This document shows positions 22,511-33,185 of a DNA stretch of 64,000 nt, one piece after another. The notes beneath the pieces were generated by a model. It worked only from the letters and a program-made list of their open reading frames with translations, was not told where the DNA came from and did no database searches. Source of the stretch: Argyresthia goedartella (Eukaryota; Arthropoda; Insecta; Lepidoptera; Argyresthiidae); the NCBI GenBank assembly GCA_949825045.1, contig OX463807.1, positions 41,436,749 to 41,500,748 of the forward strand, read 5' to 3'. The translations under genes and the position numbers were made by a program. Positions within the stretch are counted from its first letter, which is position 1. Each line of letters begins with the position of its first letter.

Positions 22511-25189
22511 TTACGTTTTGGTTTATGGCGTCGACCGTGTGTATAATTATTTTATTTTAATTTACTTTATTATTTATTTATTTACAAATTGAAAGTGTCA
22601 TCATGATCATCATTCATAATAATTTGAAACTGTTTTGTTATTTGCCAACACTTCTTTGTTCTCTCTAGATAACCTCAAGCTGTTTTGTACCTACCTATCT
22701 GCGATCGGTAGGTACAAAACAATGCGTGGTAGCAAATTATTGTCTTTGGCACTGGCATCGCTATTTTTAGTTGATTCGTTGCCCGTTTCATTGTTAAATC
22801 ACAAAAATAATCAAACAGCTATCTCTAATGCTTATCATGAACGCTTTTAACCTTAATCTACCTAGTTATTTCAAAAACATATTTGTATGCTGAAAATAAC
22901 GTCATAATGCGTAAGGTGATAAGATAACCGATATGAGAAGAATCACGTTTCGCACAACACGTGGTCTCGCAAGGCTAACCAGATGGGTAACACTGCATAA
23001 CACAACACAACACAAAGGAACGTCAAAAATCATATCAAACGGATCTTGTTCTTAACGCAACCTTGTACCTTGTAAAATATGTGTTACAGAGCCCTAAAAC
23101 ATGGGATGTTTGATTGTTCACTCACTGATACTCATAACTTTTTTACAGAGTAGTCCGATTTGGATATATTTTTTTTGATAATTCATTTTTTGGATGGATA
23201 AGGTTTATCGCTGGAAATTTCACGTTGCACATATTTCTTTAAATTTAAGTTAATTTAGTGATCTTTGTTCATTGATTGTTTGGCGCCGACTCAAAATTAC
23301 TTAGGTATAGGTAAGGCTAATTAAAAACTCAAATTATTTAGAAAAGTATATACTTAGGTATACTTACATTAGTTTAAGAACTTAGTTATTCAGGTTAAAT
23401 AAAAAAGGGTTTATCATTTTTAGCTTTTCAGTTTTGTCGGCGGTTTATTTTTTTGTTAAAAAGTGGTTTATGGTTTATACATATTTTGAAGTCGCTTCAT
23501 CAAAACCTCCAACCCCCTTTCGATTCCGCTGCCAACAAAAAACAACAATAATTAAAAAAAAAGGAAATTTGGTGCCTATTCAAGTTATTAGTATAGACAC
23601 AATCAAAATTCAAATTTAATCATAACTCCTGCTGATGGGCACTGGGAAGCCCGGTCAGTACGCGGTCTATCCTATGTATGTATATTTATTAGTCCAGGGA
23701 ACGGTCACAATAGTCATTGGCCTTAGAGTCAAATAAGAAACCCCCTACGAGTTTGTCATCTGTTTGATTAATTCTCGCTTATGGTGCCCACTTAGGTGAC
23801 GTGACGTGACAAGTGTGACATCACCTAAGTGTGCGAGTTAGTTGCATTGCAGTAGTGTTTAACCGTGTGTTCTGGGCCTTAGCATTACCTTACATGCACG
23901 ACTGCACGCTGCATTGAAATATTTAATTCTTCCTAGGTCCACAAATGGCATGACTTTTCGTCAAATATTACTAACTACTGCATCTGCATTTAAGATTTAA
24001 GATTTCCATGAGGATTTTACATTTGACTCATTAATTTTCCTTATAGTTCAACTACGGAAGTTAGAGTAGCAGAGTTTGGTAATTCAGGTCAAAGGATGAT
24101 TAAAAGGTCTGTTTTTCAGCGATGTTCATTCAGCTTTTTCGCTTAACCGATTGGATGTCCGGGAACATTGAATTTCTCAGAGGCTATAATGTCCAGGATT
24201 TTCGCGGGTAACAATTTGCAATTGACTCGCGTTAGATATTTGTTTTTTCGGTTAGGTTATTATAAATGTTTTCTAACATATTATACACCAGAATAATCCT
24301 CATGAAATTTCCTATCATATAATGTAAAATACTTACCTATGATAATACAAATGATTAGCTTTTTCTTCGATTATGTTTGCAGAATTTATTATTTTCACAG
24401 CAACTTCTAATGATATTTCGTCCATAGAGCCCACTTACAACAAACTGACACTATTTACTGCTTTCCACATGACCACCATTATTTTCCGCGGCGATTACAT
24501 CTATTATTGTATCACAAAACATAGTAATTACTTCACAGTAAACAAAAATAGACAATCACGAAATATCATGGCTCGTGCCGGTCACCTTTCATTCAGTAAC
24601 TGCTGAACCAACCGAGGTAGCGTTCGCAAAGGAAGTTGAAACACGTTCGTAATTTTATATAGAATATTACGAACTTTATGAATAAATGGGTAATTGTTGC
24701 TCAATTCATTTTGGACTGGCTTGTTTGTTAATAATTATTATTTTTACTAATTCAGTACCTAGTAACTATCATAATTTTTTAGTAGGTATAAAAACTGAGT
24801 CATAAGCTGATATGGCAGAATAAAAATGTACAAAGTGAAGTCCTAGGAGCAAACAGGTGGTTTTATTTATTACTACTAATTTACTCCCTCACTACAAAAA
24901 CTCCCGCGTCAAACCACCTGGCCAAAAATAGTGATAAATACCTATTATGACTCCGTTTTCTGATTGATTAATATGAGAAATGCGGTCTCGGTCTCGCCGC
25001 CATTATGCGGCTTCAAAGTCAGGCTGTTATTGACTACGGCTCACTACTATATCTGTCCAATGATCTTTTGGCGTGTGAGTGACGTTTTCAGGGGGGCGCT
25101 AGTTCTACGCAACCTAATGCAATGATCCTGTCAAAAAGCGATAGTTTCTATATACCCTGTGTGTGTGATTTTAACCCACATAAATTGAT
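22511..25189. other. No gene seen
   Basis: AT-rich, no sustained coding. There is a small hairpin at about 23790-23836 (CTTAGGTGA arms) and a short inverted pair AGGTGGTTT/AAACCACCT at 24855 and 24912. Confidence 0.5.
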
Positions 25190-25390
25190 TAACCTGCCTA
25201 TGTTATTGTCATTTTGTGAGGATATTCTGGTGGGATTCGAACCCACCTATTTGATCACCTATGTTATTGCCATTTTTTGACGATTATTCTATCGGGATTA
25301 ACACCGTTATTTGATTACTTGTCTAGCTGTGTGAGGATTATTCTAGTGGGATTTGAACCGACATTTGATTACCTGCTTATTTATCTGATT
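25190..25390. repeat. Three degenerate tandem units with B-box-like motif
   Basis: Units of about 65 bp sharing TATGTTATTG, GAGGATTATTCTAGTGGGAT and GATTCGAACC or GATTTGAACC. The last is a reversed pol III B-box-like motif. They look like a tandemly amplified tRNA-SINE head. Confidence 0.55.
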
Positions 25391-25440
25391 TTTATACATG
25401 ACTATGGGGGGATCTGATAGTCTGATCCCACGTATTTGGT

Positions 25441-25600
25441 CACATGAGCTGCGGGGTTTGAAAAGAAAACGAGGAAGAAATACACAGGAAAAATATTTTA
25501 TTAAAAAAGTAATTATTTTACAACTATAAAAACCACGTAGGCCACATGAGCTGCGGGGTAAAAGAAGACGAAATATACAGACATAATTATTTTTTTATAA
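25441..25600. repeat. Duplicated segment of about 100 bp
   Basis: CACATGAGCTGCGGGGT occurs at 25441-25457 and 25543-25559, each followed by similar A/G-rich sequence. Confidence 0.55.
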
Positions 25601-26305
25601 AAAAGACCACTTGAAATTACAATAAAAAACAAATGTACTAGGTATTTACAACAAAAAATAAACACATATGTATTCATATATAGTATATTTATACCATACA
25701 TATGGATGTATGGTAAAAATATATTATATATATAATATAGTGGATGATCACTTATATCTGTAATAAACTAGATGGTTAGGTTGCCCAAGAAGCTATATGT
25801 ACATACTTTGCAAAATAATAAATTCGAATGTCAGGGCAATGAGAGAAACGTATGAGAGAAACAGGAAAAAAGGCACTTGTATATTTTGATGAGACTAGTG
25901 GAACGAACATCTTACATGAATACTAAGACATATAACAAGCACGAGCTTGTTGATCAAGCCAAGAATTCCGCCTAGTACAACTTACACCATAAGAAAAATA
26001 TCTGGTTTTTACAATACGGTGTCCCTGATAATTGCCCTATTTATTGAAAGAACATTGTGTGAGTACGTTACATGCAATTGCAAAAAATACCAGCTAGGCA
26101 CATACAAATCCCGCTAATAAAAACCTTATATTCATCAACTACCACGCTCAAGTATTTGTAAAAGGGTACATTCTAAACGCGCTTCCGTGACTGGACTCTG
26201 ATTTGTTTATCCCTGCCAGGCAATTGTTGAGAACAGTGCCAATATGTCCAACAAGGTTCAAAGCACATAAACTGGTCGCAAGTGACGCATTTTGAAGCTA
26301 CCGCT
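25601..26305. other. No clear gene; possible 3' part of the minus-strand gene
   Basis: The minus-strand ORF at 26454-26173 contains KCVTCDQFMCFEPCWTYWH, a cysteine pattern like the end of a piggyBac transposase. It is out of phase with the exon upstream of it, so its status is open. Confidence 0.35.
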
Positions 26306-26402
26306 TTACGAATATCTGTACTGTAGTACTGTTCCTCCCGGAGAAACTTCCACACCCAGAGCGACGGTGGGTAGGTGATGAGGTCGTGGAGGTGGTAGAG
26401 CA
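26306..26402 (-). CDS. Possible last exon of a minus-strand host gene
   Basis: Starts after a good acceptor (polypyrimidine tract then CTTCCAG at 26404-26403). With the two nucleotides left by the exon at 26699-26520 it encodes 32 codons including the stop at 26308-26306, rich in proline (IPALPPPRPHHLP). In another frame the same exon reads LYHLHDLITYPPSLWVWKFL onwards to 26173, which looks at least as protein-like but does not fit the upstream phase. I do not recognise the protein. Confidence 0.3.
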
Positions 26403-26519
26403 CTGGAAGATATAAAAAAAACAACATATAAGGACTAATGAAAAAATATACCATTACATTACTGATGATGAGGCATAGATTAAGTGATATAAAATAATGA
26501 TTTTAAATAAAATACTCAC

Positions 26520-26699
26520 GGAATCACCGGTCTCCAAATTCTCGGTTCTATTTGAACTTCGGCCTCCCTCTCAGTGAAGGCTGTCGCGGCTAACACCATA
26601 TCCAGGCAACGCCTGGCCCGTAGCTCATCGGATACTCGCTGAGGCACAGGCGTCGCCGACCTCGACCTCGAAGTGGATCGCGAAGATCGACTGAACTTA
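26520..26699 (-). CDS. Possible internal exon of a minus-strand host gene
   Basis: 180 nt open in one frame (KFSRSSRSTSRSRSATPV, then RVSDELRARRCLDMVLAAT, then EREAEVQIEPRIWRPVIP). It is flanked by acceptor TTTCTAG (a second in-frame AG lies 9 nt further on) and consensus donor GTGAGT. It accepts one nucleotide, so it fits the donor phase of the exon at 31644-31625. The N-terminal half is an Arg/Ser-rich low-complexity stretch. No known domain. Supported by splice signals and phase only. Confidence 0.35.
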
Positions 26700-26849
26700 C
26701 TAGAAATACAAAAAATAAGATACAGAAAAAAGACAGTTTAAGAAAGAGTTTGTTTTTCAAGATACATGTACGCAAACAATTTCTAAACATTTTCCCTCAA
26801 TATACATCTGATACATATTTTTTCGTTTCAAATGTTTTTTTTTTTATTT

Positions 26850-26950
26850 ATTTATTTAATTATTTACGCTTTTTTTTCATCATCGTAAGGAAACCTTCAT
26901 TACTCCATAGCTGCAGCGATGGGCAAGCCCCTCTGTCACGCAAAATGGAG
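26850..26950 (+). repeat. Older repeat, left part, split by the pogo-like element
   Basis: GGAAACCTTCATTACTCCATAGCTG... up to the TA at 26951. It continues at 30986 with GTAGGCACAGTTGTGCCTCTG and AAAGGCGTGACG, phrases typical of a common lepidopteran repeat. Confidence 0.5.
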
Positions 26951-27079
26951 TAGGGTGGAGGCACCAATTATCGGCCGTGTCAACATTTTTTGCTCTTTGA
27001 CTGCTTGTAATTTTTACAATAATAGCTTTGGCTTTCTTGCAATGTCTTTTTTGGGTAGTGGTATAATGAACCTCTATTA

Positions 27080-27265
27080 TTACAAACTTAAAATTACGAA
27101 TTCTTTGTTAGTTTTGATTGATGTAGATGTTTTTTTCCGAGTATGCCGATTTCCCATAATATCGGCCTCTAACACCCTAACATCCGCCGCCTGTGACCAT
27201 AATATCGGCATATCAGCCTCTAACACCCTAACAAACGCCGCCTGTGACCCTAATATCGTCATACT
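27080..27265. repeat. Tandem subterminal repeat of the pogo-like element
   Basis: Two units at about 27156 and 27198 (ATAATATCGGC ... TCTAACACCCTAACA ... CGCCGCCTGTGACC) plus a partial third. They hold the TATCGGC motif that also forms the inner TIR. Confidence 0.7.
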
Positions 27266-27553
27266 TTTTCAAAGGGGAAGTTCAGTCAATAAAACTACGA
27301 AAGTAAACATGATAACGTTATATATTTTCAAATCAGGTACAATCAACTTTTTTAACTCTTATCTATCAGTCTTCTTAGTCTTTTCCAGTTACGTCTCAGT
27401 CTTAGGAATCAAAATAATTTCTGTTATTATAAACTAAAGATCACAATGAAGCAACATTCTTAATACAAATAAAGTGAAGAACTCCAAAAAATAATTATTA
27501 TAAAAAATCACCAAATCAAATCAACCGAAAACATAACTTTACTTATAACATCT

Positions 27554-30217
27554 TCAATTCAAATGCACCAAACAGTGATGGCAAGTAAAATCTTCTTTAG
27601 CAACATCAATATATTTTCGCCCACAAAGAACTGTACACTTCAAGTGGAACCATTTGGGGCATATGTCACATCCAATATTTTTTTCTTCATCTTCTTCGAC
27701 ATCACTAATCAACTCTTCTTCACAGCCTGCACAAAGAATTTTCTCCTTTTCAAATAGTATGTCTTGAGAAGGTAAATCTACGCGGTCAGTTTTGCGACTA
27801 CTGTCCTTAATTAATCTCTTCTTTGCTACTTTTGTTTTCTTTGGCTGTTTTAATTTTTTTGCTCTCTTTTCCAGATTTTTTCTTTCTCTCTCGGCTTTAT
27901 TCTGTTCTATTCTTCTTTTTCTTTCCTCGCGTTGTTTGACAATATTTTCCTTTTCATTGTCTTTCTCTTTCATGTATTGCCTCCAGGTTTCAGATGAAAT
28001 AGCTAACGGCATTTTTTCTTTCATAGGCTTGGTTTTGGTGCCAAATTCTAATGCTTTCGGAGCATATAAATGTTTTCTTAAAGCTGGTGATACAACATAT
28101 CTAGAAGCTGGCGTTGATGTTCTAGAATTTGGACGACTGCAAGCTGGGGAAGATTTTATTTCGGCTAATGGTGATGCCGGTAGAGAAAAGTCAAAGTCCG
28201 ATGCAATATCAATATTATTCATCATTGCGCTGATTGATAACATTGGTAATTCCGTATTCAGACTTTTACGATCAGACTTTGCTTCACATGAATCGCAAGT
28301 TTCACAATTTTGCGTATTCAGTGAGTTTTTAGTATTCAGTGTATAAACCTCATCGTCCTTACCATGTATTTCAGCAGTTATAGTGATATCTTGTGCTGGA
28401 ATATCCGGAGTACTTGACCTTTCATCGTTTCGGTTTGTTCCTATATCAATCGGAATGTCATCATATAGAGGTAATATGGTCACACTTTGGTCTTCGTTCA
28501 TTAATGTTTTCACATCTGTGTTTTCTATAATAGAAATTGACACCTGGCTGTTGTTTGAATCTTCTAAGCGATCAACAGGTGACATGCAGGAATCAGTATA
28601 TTCTAGTAAACCTTGATCATCTACGATATACACGCCATCGCGGGTATTTCGCAAAGTGTCATATTCAGTGAGAACAATATTCTCTTTCTTTTCATGCGCT
28701 GTGATTTTCGCTATCTTAGCCTTTTTTATTGTCAATTCCATGTTTTCGATTTTATCGTTACTCTTGTCCATTTTTCGTTTCAGATTAGTACTGTTGATCT
28801 TTTTATTGTGTATAATTTCTCTCTTTCCCGCGATGATTTTTTCGATACTAGTTATTTCTATCCCTGAATCTTTAAGTTCTTTTTCGTAGGTTCTTAACAC
28901 TGTTAATGTTGTTTGTAAGTCAGTTTCAGATACTGTCTTTTCTTCTTCGTTTATGCACTCTTCATTTTGATGTAATAGTGATTCCTGAATATTCTTTATA
29001 CATTTAGTATAGTCAACAGCATCGGGGTTGAAAGGGTATAAACCACATTTTCTAAAGCCATTTTTTATTGTGTCTGCCGTAATTTGTTTCAAGGTTTGTT
29101 CCAGTAATGGGCAGAAAGTTACTTTTGACAACTTTTTATGTGAATTATCTTCATCGTCTAACCAACTTTTGACCGTTTTTCGCCATTCAAGTTTAAGAGG
29201 CCTGAAAACACTAACATCGGCTGGCTGCAGGATGTGTGTAGTATTGGGGGGCAATGCATACAAAACTATGCCATTTTCACTGCAAAATTTGCTCAAATAT
29301 TGGGTCAGATGTGACTTGTGTCCATCAACCAGAAAAAGAATTGGCTTAGGAATGTCGTTAGAACACACCCAATCATTCAAGCCATTTGCAACATATTCAT
29401 AAAATATGCCGCTTCTCATCCACCCACTTTCCGATAAGCCAATAAACCAGGAGGGTGGTACGCTTTTTACGATTTCTTTTGGTGGTCTACGGATGTAAGG
29501 GAAAACAACCATGGGGGGCAAAGTTACTCCTGCAGCAGATATGACCATTAAAACAGTTATAGTTTCTTTCTCACTGCCCTTTGCAATTTCATAAATGTTC
29601 TTCCATCCCTTGGGTGCTATTACTTTCCCTGTCTTCGGGCAAATACTAAAGCTTGTCTCGTCCCCGTTAAATACCCTCTGCGGATCGTTTAATATGTCTT
29701 CATGTCCGATTGATTTTAAATGCTCTTGTAGGTCATTAAACCACTTTCTGATATATTCTTCTGTAACTACAGCCCTGGCCAGTGTAATAGCTTCTGGAGC
29801 CCTTTCGTTCAGAATTGGGTGTCTTTTTAAAAACAAGGAATACCATTTTTTTCCTGGTTTTCCATCTTTAAACGGATTGGGTCTTTTATCTTCTTTGATT
29901 ATATTTTTAACTGTATTTAACACATTACTTCGTGTTCTGGGGAAACCACAGATAGCCATCCGTATCAACCATTGAACAATTGCTTCTTCTTCATTTTGGT
30001 TTAACACGGTATCTCTACCAACTGTGCAGTCTGTGTCTACTCTTCCATGAAGTCTGTCTTGTAAAGTGGTCCTCGGAATGTCGTATAGTCGAGAAGCTTC
30101 TCTGATGCTCAGATTTTGATTTGTTACGGCATTTACTGCATCTTTTATTCGACTCCGGTCGTATTGCAAACGTTTTTCTTTTTCTTGATCCTTTGCCAGT
30201 TTTGATTGGGCCGGCAT
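27554..30217 (-). CDS. Pogo-family (Tc1/mariner) transposase with C-terminal PHD-like finger
   Basis: Cut-and-paste transposase of 887 residues. Residues 19-60 form a pipsqueak-type helix-turn-helix (IREASRLYDIPRTTLQDRL). Residues 75-145 form the CENP-B-like second DNA-binding domain (NPFKDGKPGKKWYSLFLKR). The DDE_1 catalytic core has D186 (FNGDETSF), D298 (FLVDGHKSH) and D334 (ILQPADVSVF), giving 35 residues between the last two, as expected for pogo. A charged coiled stretch with lysine-rich nuclear-localisation-like segments (about 760-815) follows. The final 60 residues have the CxxC...CxxC...FHxxC...CxxC order of a PHD finger (CAGC, CDICPKWFHLKC, CHHC). No stops or shifts. The ATG at 30217 lies 13 nt after a good splice acceptor, and the frame is open upstream to that acceptor. 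Confidence 0.93.
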   Translation of the reverse strand: MPAQSKLAKDQEKEKRLQYDRSRIKDAVNAVTNQNLSIREASRLYDIPRTTLQDRLHGRVDTDCTVGRDTVLNQNEEEAIVQWLIRMAICGFPRTRSNVLNTVKNIIKEDKRPNPFKDGKPGKKWYSLFLKRHPILNERAPEAITLARAVVTEEYIRKWFNDLQEHLKSIGHEDILNDPQRVFNGDETSFSICPKTGKVIAPKGWKNIYEIAKGSEKETITVLMVISAAGVTLPPMVVFPYIRRPPKEIVKSVPPSWFIGLSESGWMRSGIFYEYVANGLNDWVCSNDIPKPILFLVDGHKSHLTQYLSKFCSENGIVLYALPPNTTHILQPADVSVFRPLKLEWRKTVKSWLDDEDNSHKKLSKVTFCPLLEQTLKQITADTIKNGFRKCGLYPFNPDAVDYTKCIKNIQESLLHQNEECINEEEKTVSETDLQTTLTVLRTYEKELKDSGIEITSIEKIIAGKREIIHNKKINSTNLKRKMDKSNDKIENMELTIKKAKIAKITAHEKKENIVLTEYDTLRNTRDGVYIVDDQGLLEYTDSCMSPVDRLEDSNNSQVSISIIENTDVKTLMNEDQSVTILPLYDDIPIDIGTNRNDERSSTPDIPAQDITITAEIHGKDDEVYTLNTKNSLNTQNCETCDSCEAKSDRKSLNTELPMLSISAMMNNIDIASDFDFSLPASPLAEIKSSPACSRPNSRTSTPASRYVVSPALRKHLYAPKALEFGTKTKPMKEKMPLAISSETWRQYMKEKDNEKENIVKQREERKRRIEQNKAERERKNLEKRAKKLKQPKKTKVAKKRLIKDSSRKTDRVDLPSQDILFEKEKILCAGCEEELISDVEEDEEKNIGCDICPKWFHLKCTVLCGRKYIDVAKEDFTCHHCLVHLN

Positions 30218-30985
30218 GGTTTCGGCATACCTGTTGGGAAAATTTAAATAGGTACCTAGTTGTTCATTTTATAGCACTGTCCCTTTTTACTGTAAATTTC
30301 GAGGTTGTAGGAAATTAGGTAGTTACCCAAATATTAAGGTGGCCGTTATTACGCATCGATTCCCTTTTTATCGGCCATAGCTGGTAAAAATAGTTTTTAG
30401 GCGGCCGTCATTAGGATCTAGTGATCAGATTGAGCTGTTATTTCATTTTAAACCTATCAATGTTACTGCTAACAGTTAAAATAGCTAAACATGTTGTTTA
30501 ACGTTTTTGTGTATTTCCCCAATGTCGGCCACTCGGCCGATATTGAGATTAATAAGTATTTACTTATTTGTATTTACAAATCCCTAATCTCGGCCCCGCG
30601 ATTATTTCATAAAAAAGACAAATAAATGTAAAAATATACTATCTAAACGGTAATTTGACTCTTTATCTTCAATAACAAATAAAATAAAATGGCTTAGGTA
30701 TGTTTAATTCAAATCAAATACTTACCAACGCAGTGCGTCGCCTCAGGGATTTGACTCGGCAATGCCACCAAACGACGCAGGTCCGTACCTGTCCGCGCTC
30801 TATTGCCAACTGAACGTTGAAATATTGAGGCACCCGCACCAAAATGTGGGAGGTTATGCGTAAGGATATAGAGCTGCTTTTTGCATAATAACAATGCTGA
30901 TTTTAGAACTATTGTTATAGTTATGTTCCATTTTCTCGATGAGGCCGATATTAGGAGAGGGCCGATACAAGGCGACTCCACCCTA

Positions 30986-31070
30986 TTGGATCACTGGCTG
31001 AAAGTAGGCACAGTTGTGCCTCTGCTACCCCGTATGGGAAAAAAGGCGTGACGCTATATTATTTATTTAT
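30986..31070 (+). repeat. Older repeat, right part, split by the pogo-like element
   Basis: Continuation of 26850-26950: GTAGGCACAGTTGTGCCTCT then AAAGGCGTGACGCTATATTA with TTTA units at its end. Confidence 0.5.
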
Positions 31071-31624
31071 TTAGATTTGTTGATGTTGCACAGCATATTA
31101 TTTTAGCTAGACTCAATCAGTCAAATACAAGCATCGAAACAAGTGCTCATACTGAACCAAAAAATAATAATGTAGGTATATAAAAAAAATCTCCTGTGGT
31201 TACTATAATATTTGTGAGTCGATTCCCTTTGACACTATTTGTGAGACAAATACCAAATACCATAACCCAATTTTAGAAAACAAAACATTGTTTTGCCTAC
31301 GGTACTTACATCGAAGATTTGGACTTATTTGTTTGGAATTGCGATATTACATCTTATACGATAAGTTACGTAAAAACAAACATGGAAAACGTAATCCTGG
31401 TTAAATTACGACAAAACTGATATATTTATTTTATCAAACTAACATGGAAATATACCATAAAGCTACAATGGACGCCGGCCGTGCGGAAGTCGAATGCCGA
31501 CGGAAAAAGTTTTGAGCCTTTTTCCTCAAACATATTTTCCGAAATGGCTAAAACTAATACTTGAAACATATTCAACACAAAATTATCAGTAATTAGGTAT
31601 ATAATACATAACACAAACACTTAC
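31071..31624. other. No gene seen
   Basis: AT-rich. It would be part of intron 1 of the possible minus-strand gene. Confidence 0.4.
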
Positions 31625-31644
31625 CGTTTCAATCCTCTAGGCAT
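31625..31644 (-). CDS. Possible first coding exon (MPRGLKR) of a minus-strand gene
   Basis: An ATG at 31644 is followed by 20 coding nucleotides and a perfect GTAAGT donor, leaving two nucleotides of a codon. Both the exon at 26699-26520 and the pogo transposase segment starting at 30230 accept this phase without a stop. The 200 bases upstream contain ATTGG/CCAAT-like elements at about 31672 and 31748, compatible with a promoter. The evidence is signals and phase only. Confidence 0.35.
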
Positions 31645-32160
31645 ATTTATTCCGTAGCGCACAACACAAAAAACCAATCACAGCAGTATGACAACAATGG
31701 CTAAATTTTGGTGCCAACATTTCGTATTTTTATCATCTGAGTCGTGATTGGCTATCTAATGTCAATTTCGTTCATTCTACAGTATAGCCAACGTAACAAC
31801 TGATAATATGGGTCCCATTTCCGGCTGCGTTTCAAAATCTAGTTATTAGTTATGGTACCTCGAAGTTTGCAACTCCCGTTAGGCACAACTGTCGTGCGCG
31901 GGACATTACCCGCCAAATAAAATTCGGCACAACTGTCGTGCTTAGGACATCGAAGAGGTTAAGATTCGGCTTTACAAGTAAATTACAGGTAGGTACTGCA
32001 CTGATTGTGCGGCTTCCACACGAGTTCCATGGAGAAATGAGTATTAAAGTAGAAGTAGGCTAGATACGGCTTTGCAAAGCGCCGTTTCGTATCATAAACT
32101 AATGTTTGTCATTTAGTTTTTTTTATCTCCCCAAAGCCAGAAATGCGTTATTTACAGCTG
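31645..32160. other. Upstream region between the possible gene start and the Harbinger element
   Basis: No ORF of note. Two phrases, GGCACAACTGTCGTGC and its near copy, repeat at about 31880 and 31925. Confidence 0.35.
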
Positions 32161-32507
32161 GGGGCCGATCGCGCTATTTTGTATAGTCAACGAACGTCAA
32201 AGGTATGGTTCTGGTTCAGTTCCAGTTGTAATTCAACTTTGGTTCGGTTCAATGAAATTCGGTATCGCGCTACAGTTATAGTGGAGACTGAAGCTGAACC
32301 TTATCCGAACCATTGTCGTACCTAATCAAAACATTAGAGATGTAGCATCGATTGTGTATAATCGACCGTCGATTTCGCCTTTTTGTTGTTATCTACTCTA
32401 TTTTTGACCACACTTGGGTGGGAATTCGTGGAATTTGATGTGTTTACTAGGTGAACAAAAAATTACAGATAAAAGATTCAAGTGGATAGAAATGTAGCTT
32501 TATAAAT

Positions 32508-33075
32508 AAGTGTATTCCAGCCTCCCTCTGAAGCTCGGGATCTACAAGTCCTACGCGAGATCCCGCCTCCCCTACGCGACCCCAGCATGGTACGCCCTGT
32601 GCTCGGAGACGAACAAACGGAGATTCCGAGCCCAAGAGAACCTCTCTCTGCGTACCATCGTCGGCGCCCCCCGCTACGTGAGGAACGCGACAATCCAGAG
32701 GGACCTAAGATGGGAAACCGTGGACCAGTTTGTCCAGAGGCTGGCGAAGGGCATGTTCGCGCGTGCGGATTCGTCATAACACCCGCACATCGCCGAACTG
32801 GCGCCGCACCACGCGCGCCAGTCCGACCGCCGTCGCCTGCCACGCGACCTGGTTGCCTAGCCGGCGATCACCCACTGCATACCAGCGCCACATGAAGACC
32901 ACCGCCCGCAAGGGCCATCCCATGACCTGGGTTGGAGTCTTATCGACACTCTGACCATGACCTGTCCACAGGTGTGGACAGAGGCGATTCTTCGGGAAGA
33001 GGTTCGTTGACCTGACCCGTGGGGGGAGTGCGCAGACATCCTCAACACCTTTAGAGCAGTTTAGGACTGCAAAGG
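32508..33075 (+). pseudogene. Jockey-like non-LTR RT C-terminal fragment
   Basis: An 89-residue ORF (LGIYKSYARSRLPYATPAWY, RRFRAQENLSLRTIVGAPRY, QRLAKGMFARAD) ends at 32779, with homologous-looking codons continuing past the stop (HPHIAELAPHHARQSDRRRL). This is the C-terminal stretch after the RT domain in jockey elements. The GC content is much higher than in the neighbouring DNA, so it is a separate insertion, lying inside the Harbinger element. Confidence 0.75.
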
Positions 33076-33185
33076 AATGAATCAAGGTATGTAGTTTTCT
33101 TTATCTTAAACTTTGTCCCTATCAGAATATAATGCTTTTGTAAGAAGGTGTACAAAGTTTAAATAAATAAGAATAACAATGTTAA

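Larger units (their letters stand above)
26953..30983 (-). mobile_element. Pogo-like DNA transposon, full length with TIRs
   Basis: 4,031 bp flanked by TA (26951-26952 and 30984-30985). The terminal inverted repeats start GGGTGGAG on both sides and extend about 26 bp with a few mismatches to a shared TATCGGCC. Inside is one long minus-strand transposase ORF. Both subterminal regions carry several (A/T)TATCGGCC-like motifs. A 5' UTR intron is possible (donor GTAAGT at 30725, acceptor CCCAACAG at 30231). It sits inside an older repeat. Intact ends and an intact ORF make it a candidate autonomous copy. Confidence 0.88.

Noticed and set aside
25190..25390. Possible CRISPR-like array because of spaced repeats
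   Set aside because: Units are tandem, degenerate and without unique spacers, in a eukaryotic genome.
27792..28346. 184-codon plus-strand ORF with hydrophobic stretches
   Set aside because: Antisense of the transposase; lysine-rich minus-strand codons give Phe/Leu/Ser-rich antisense.
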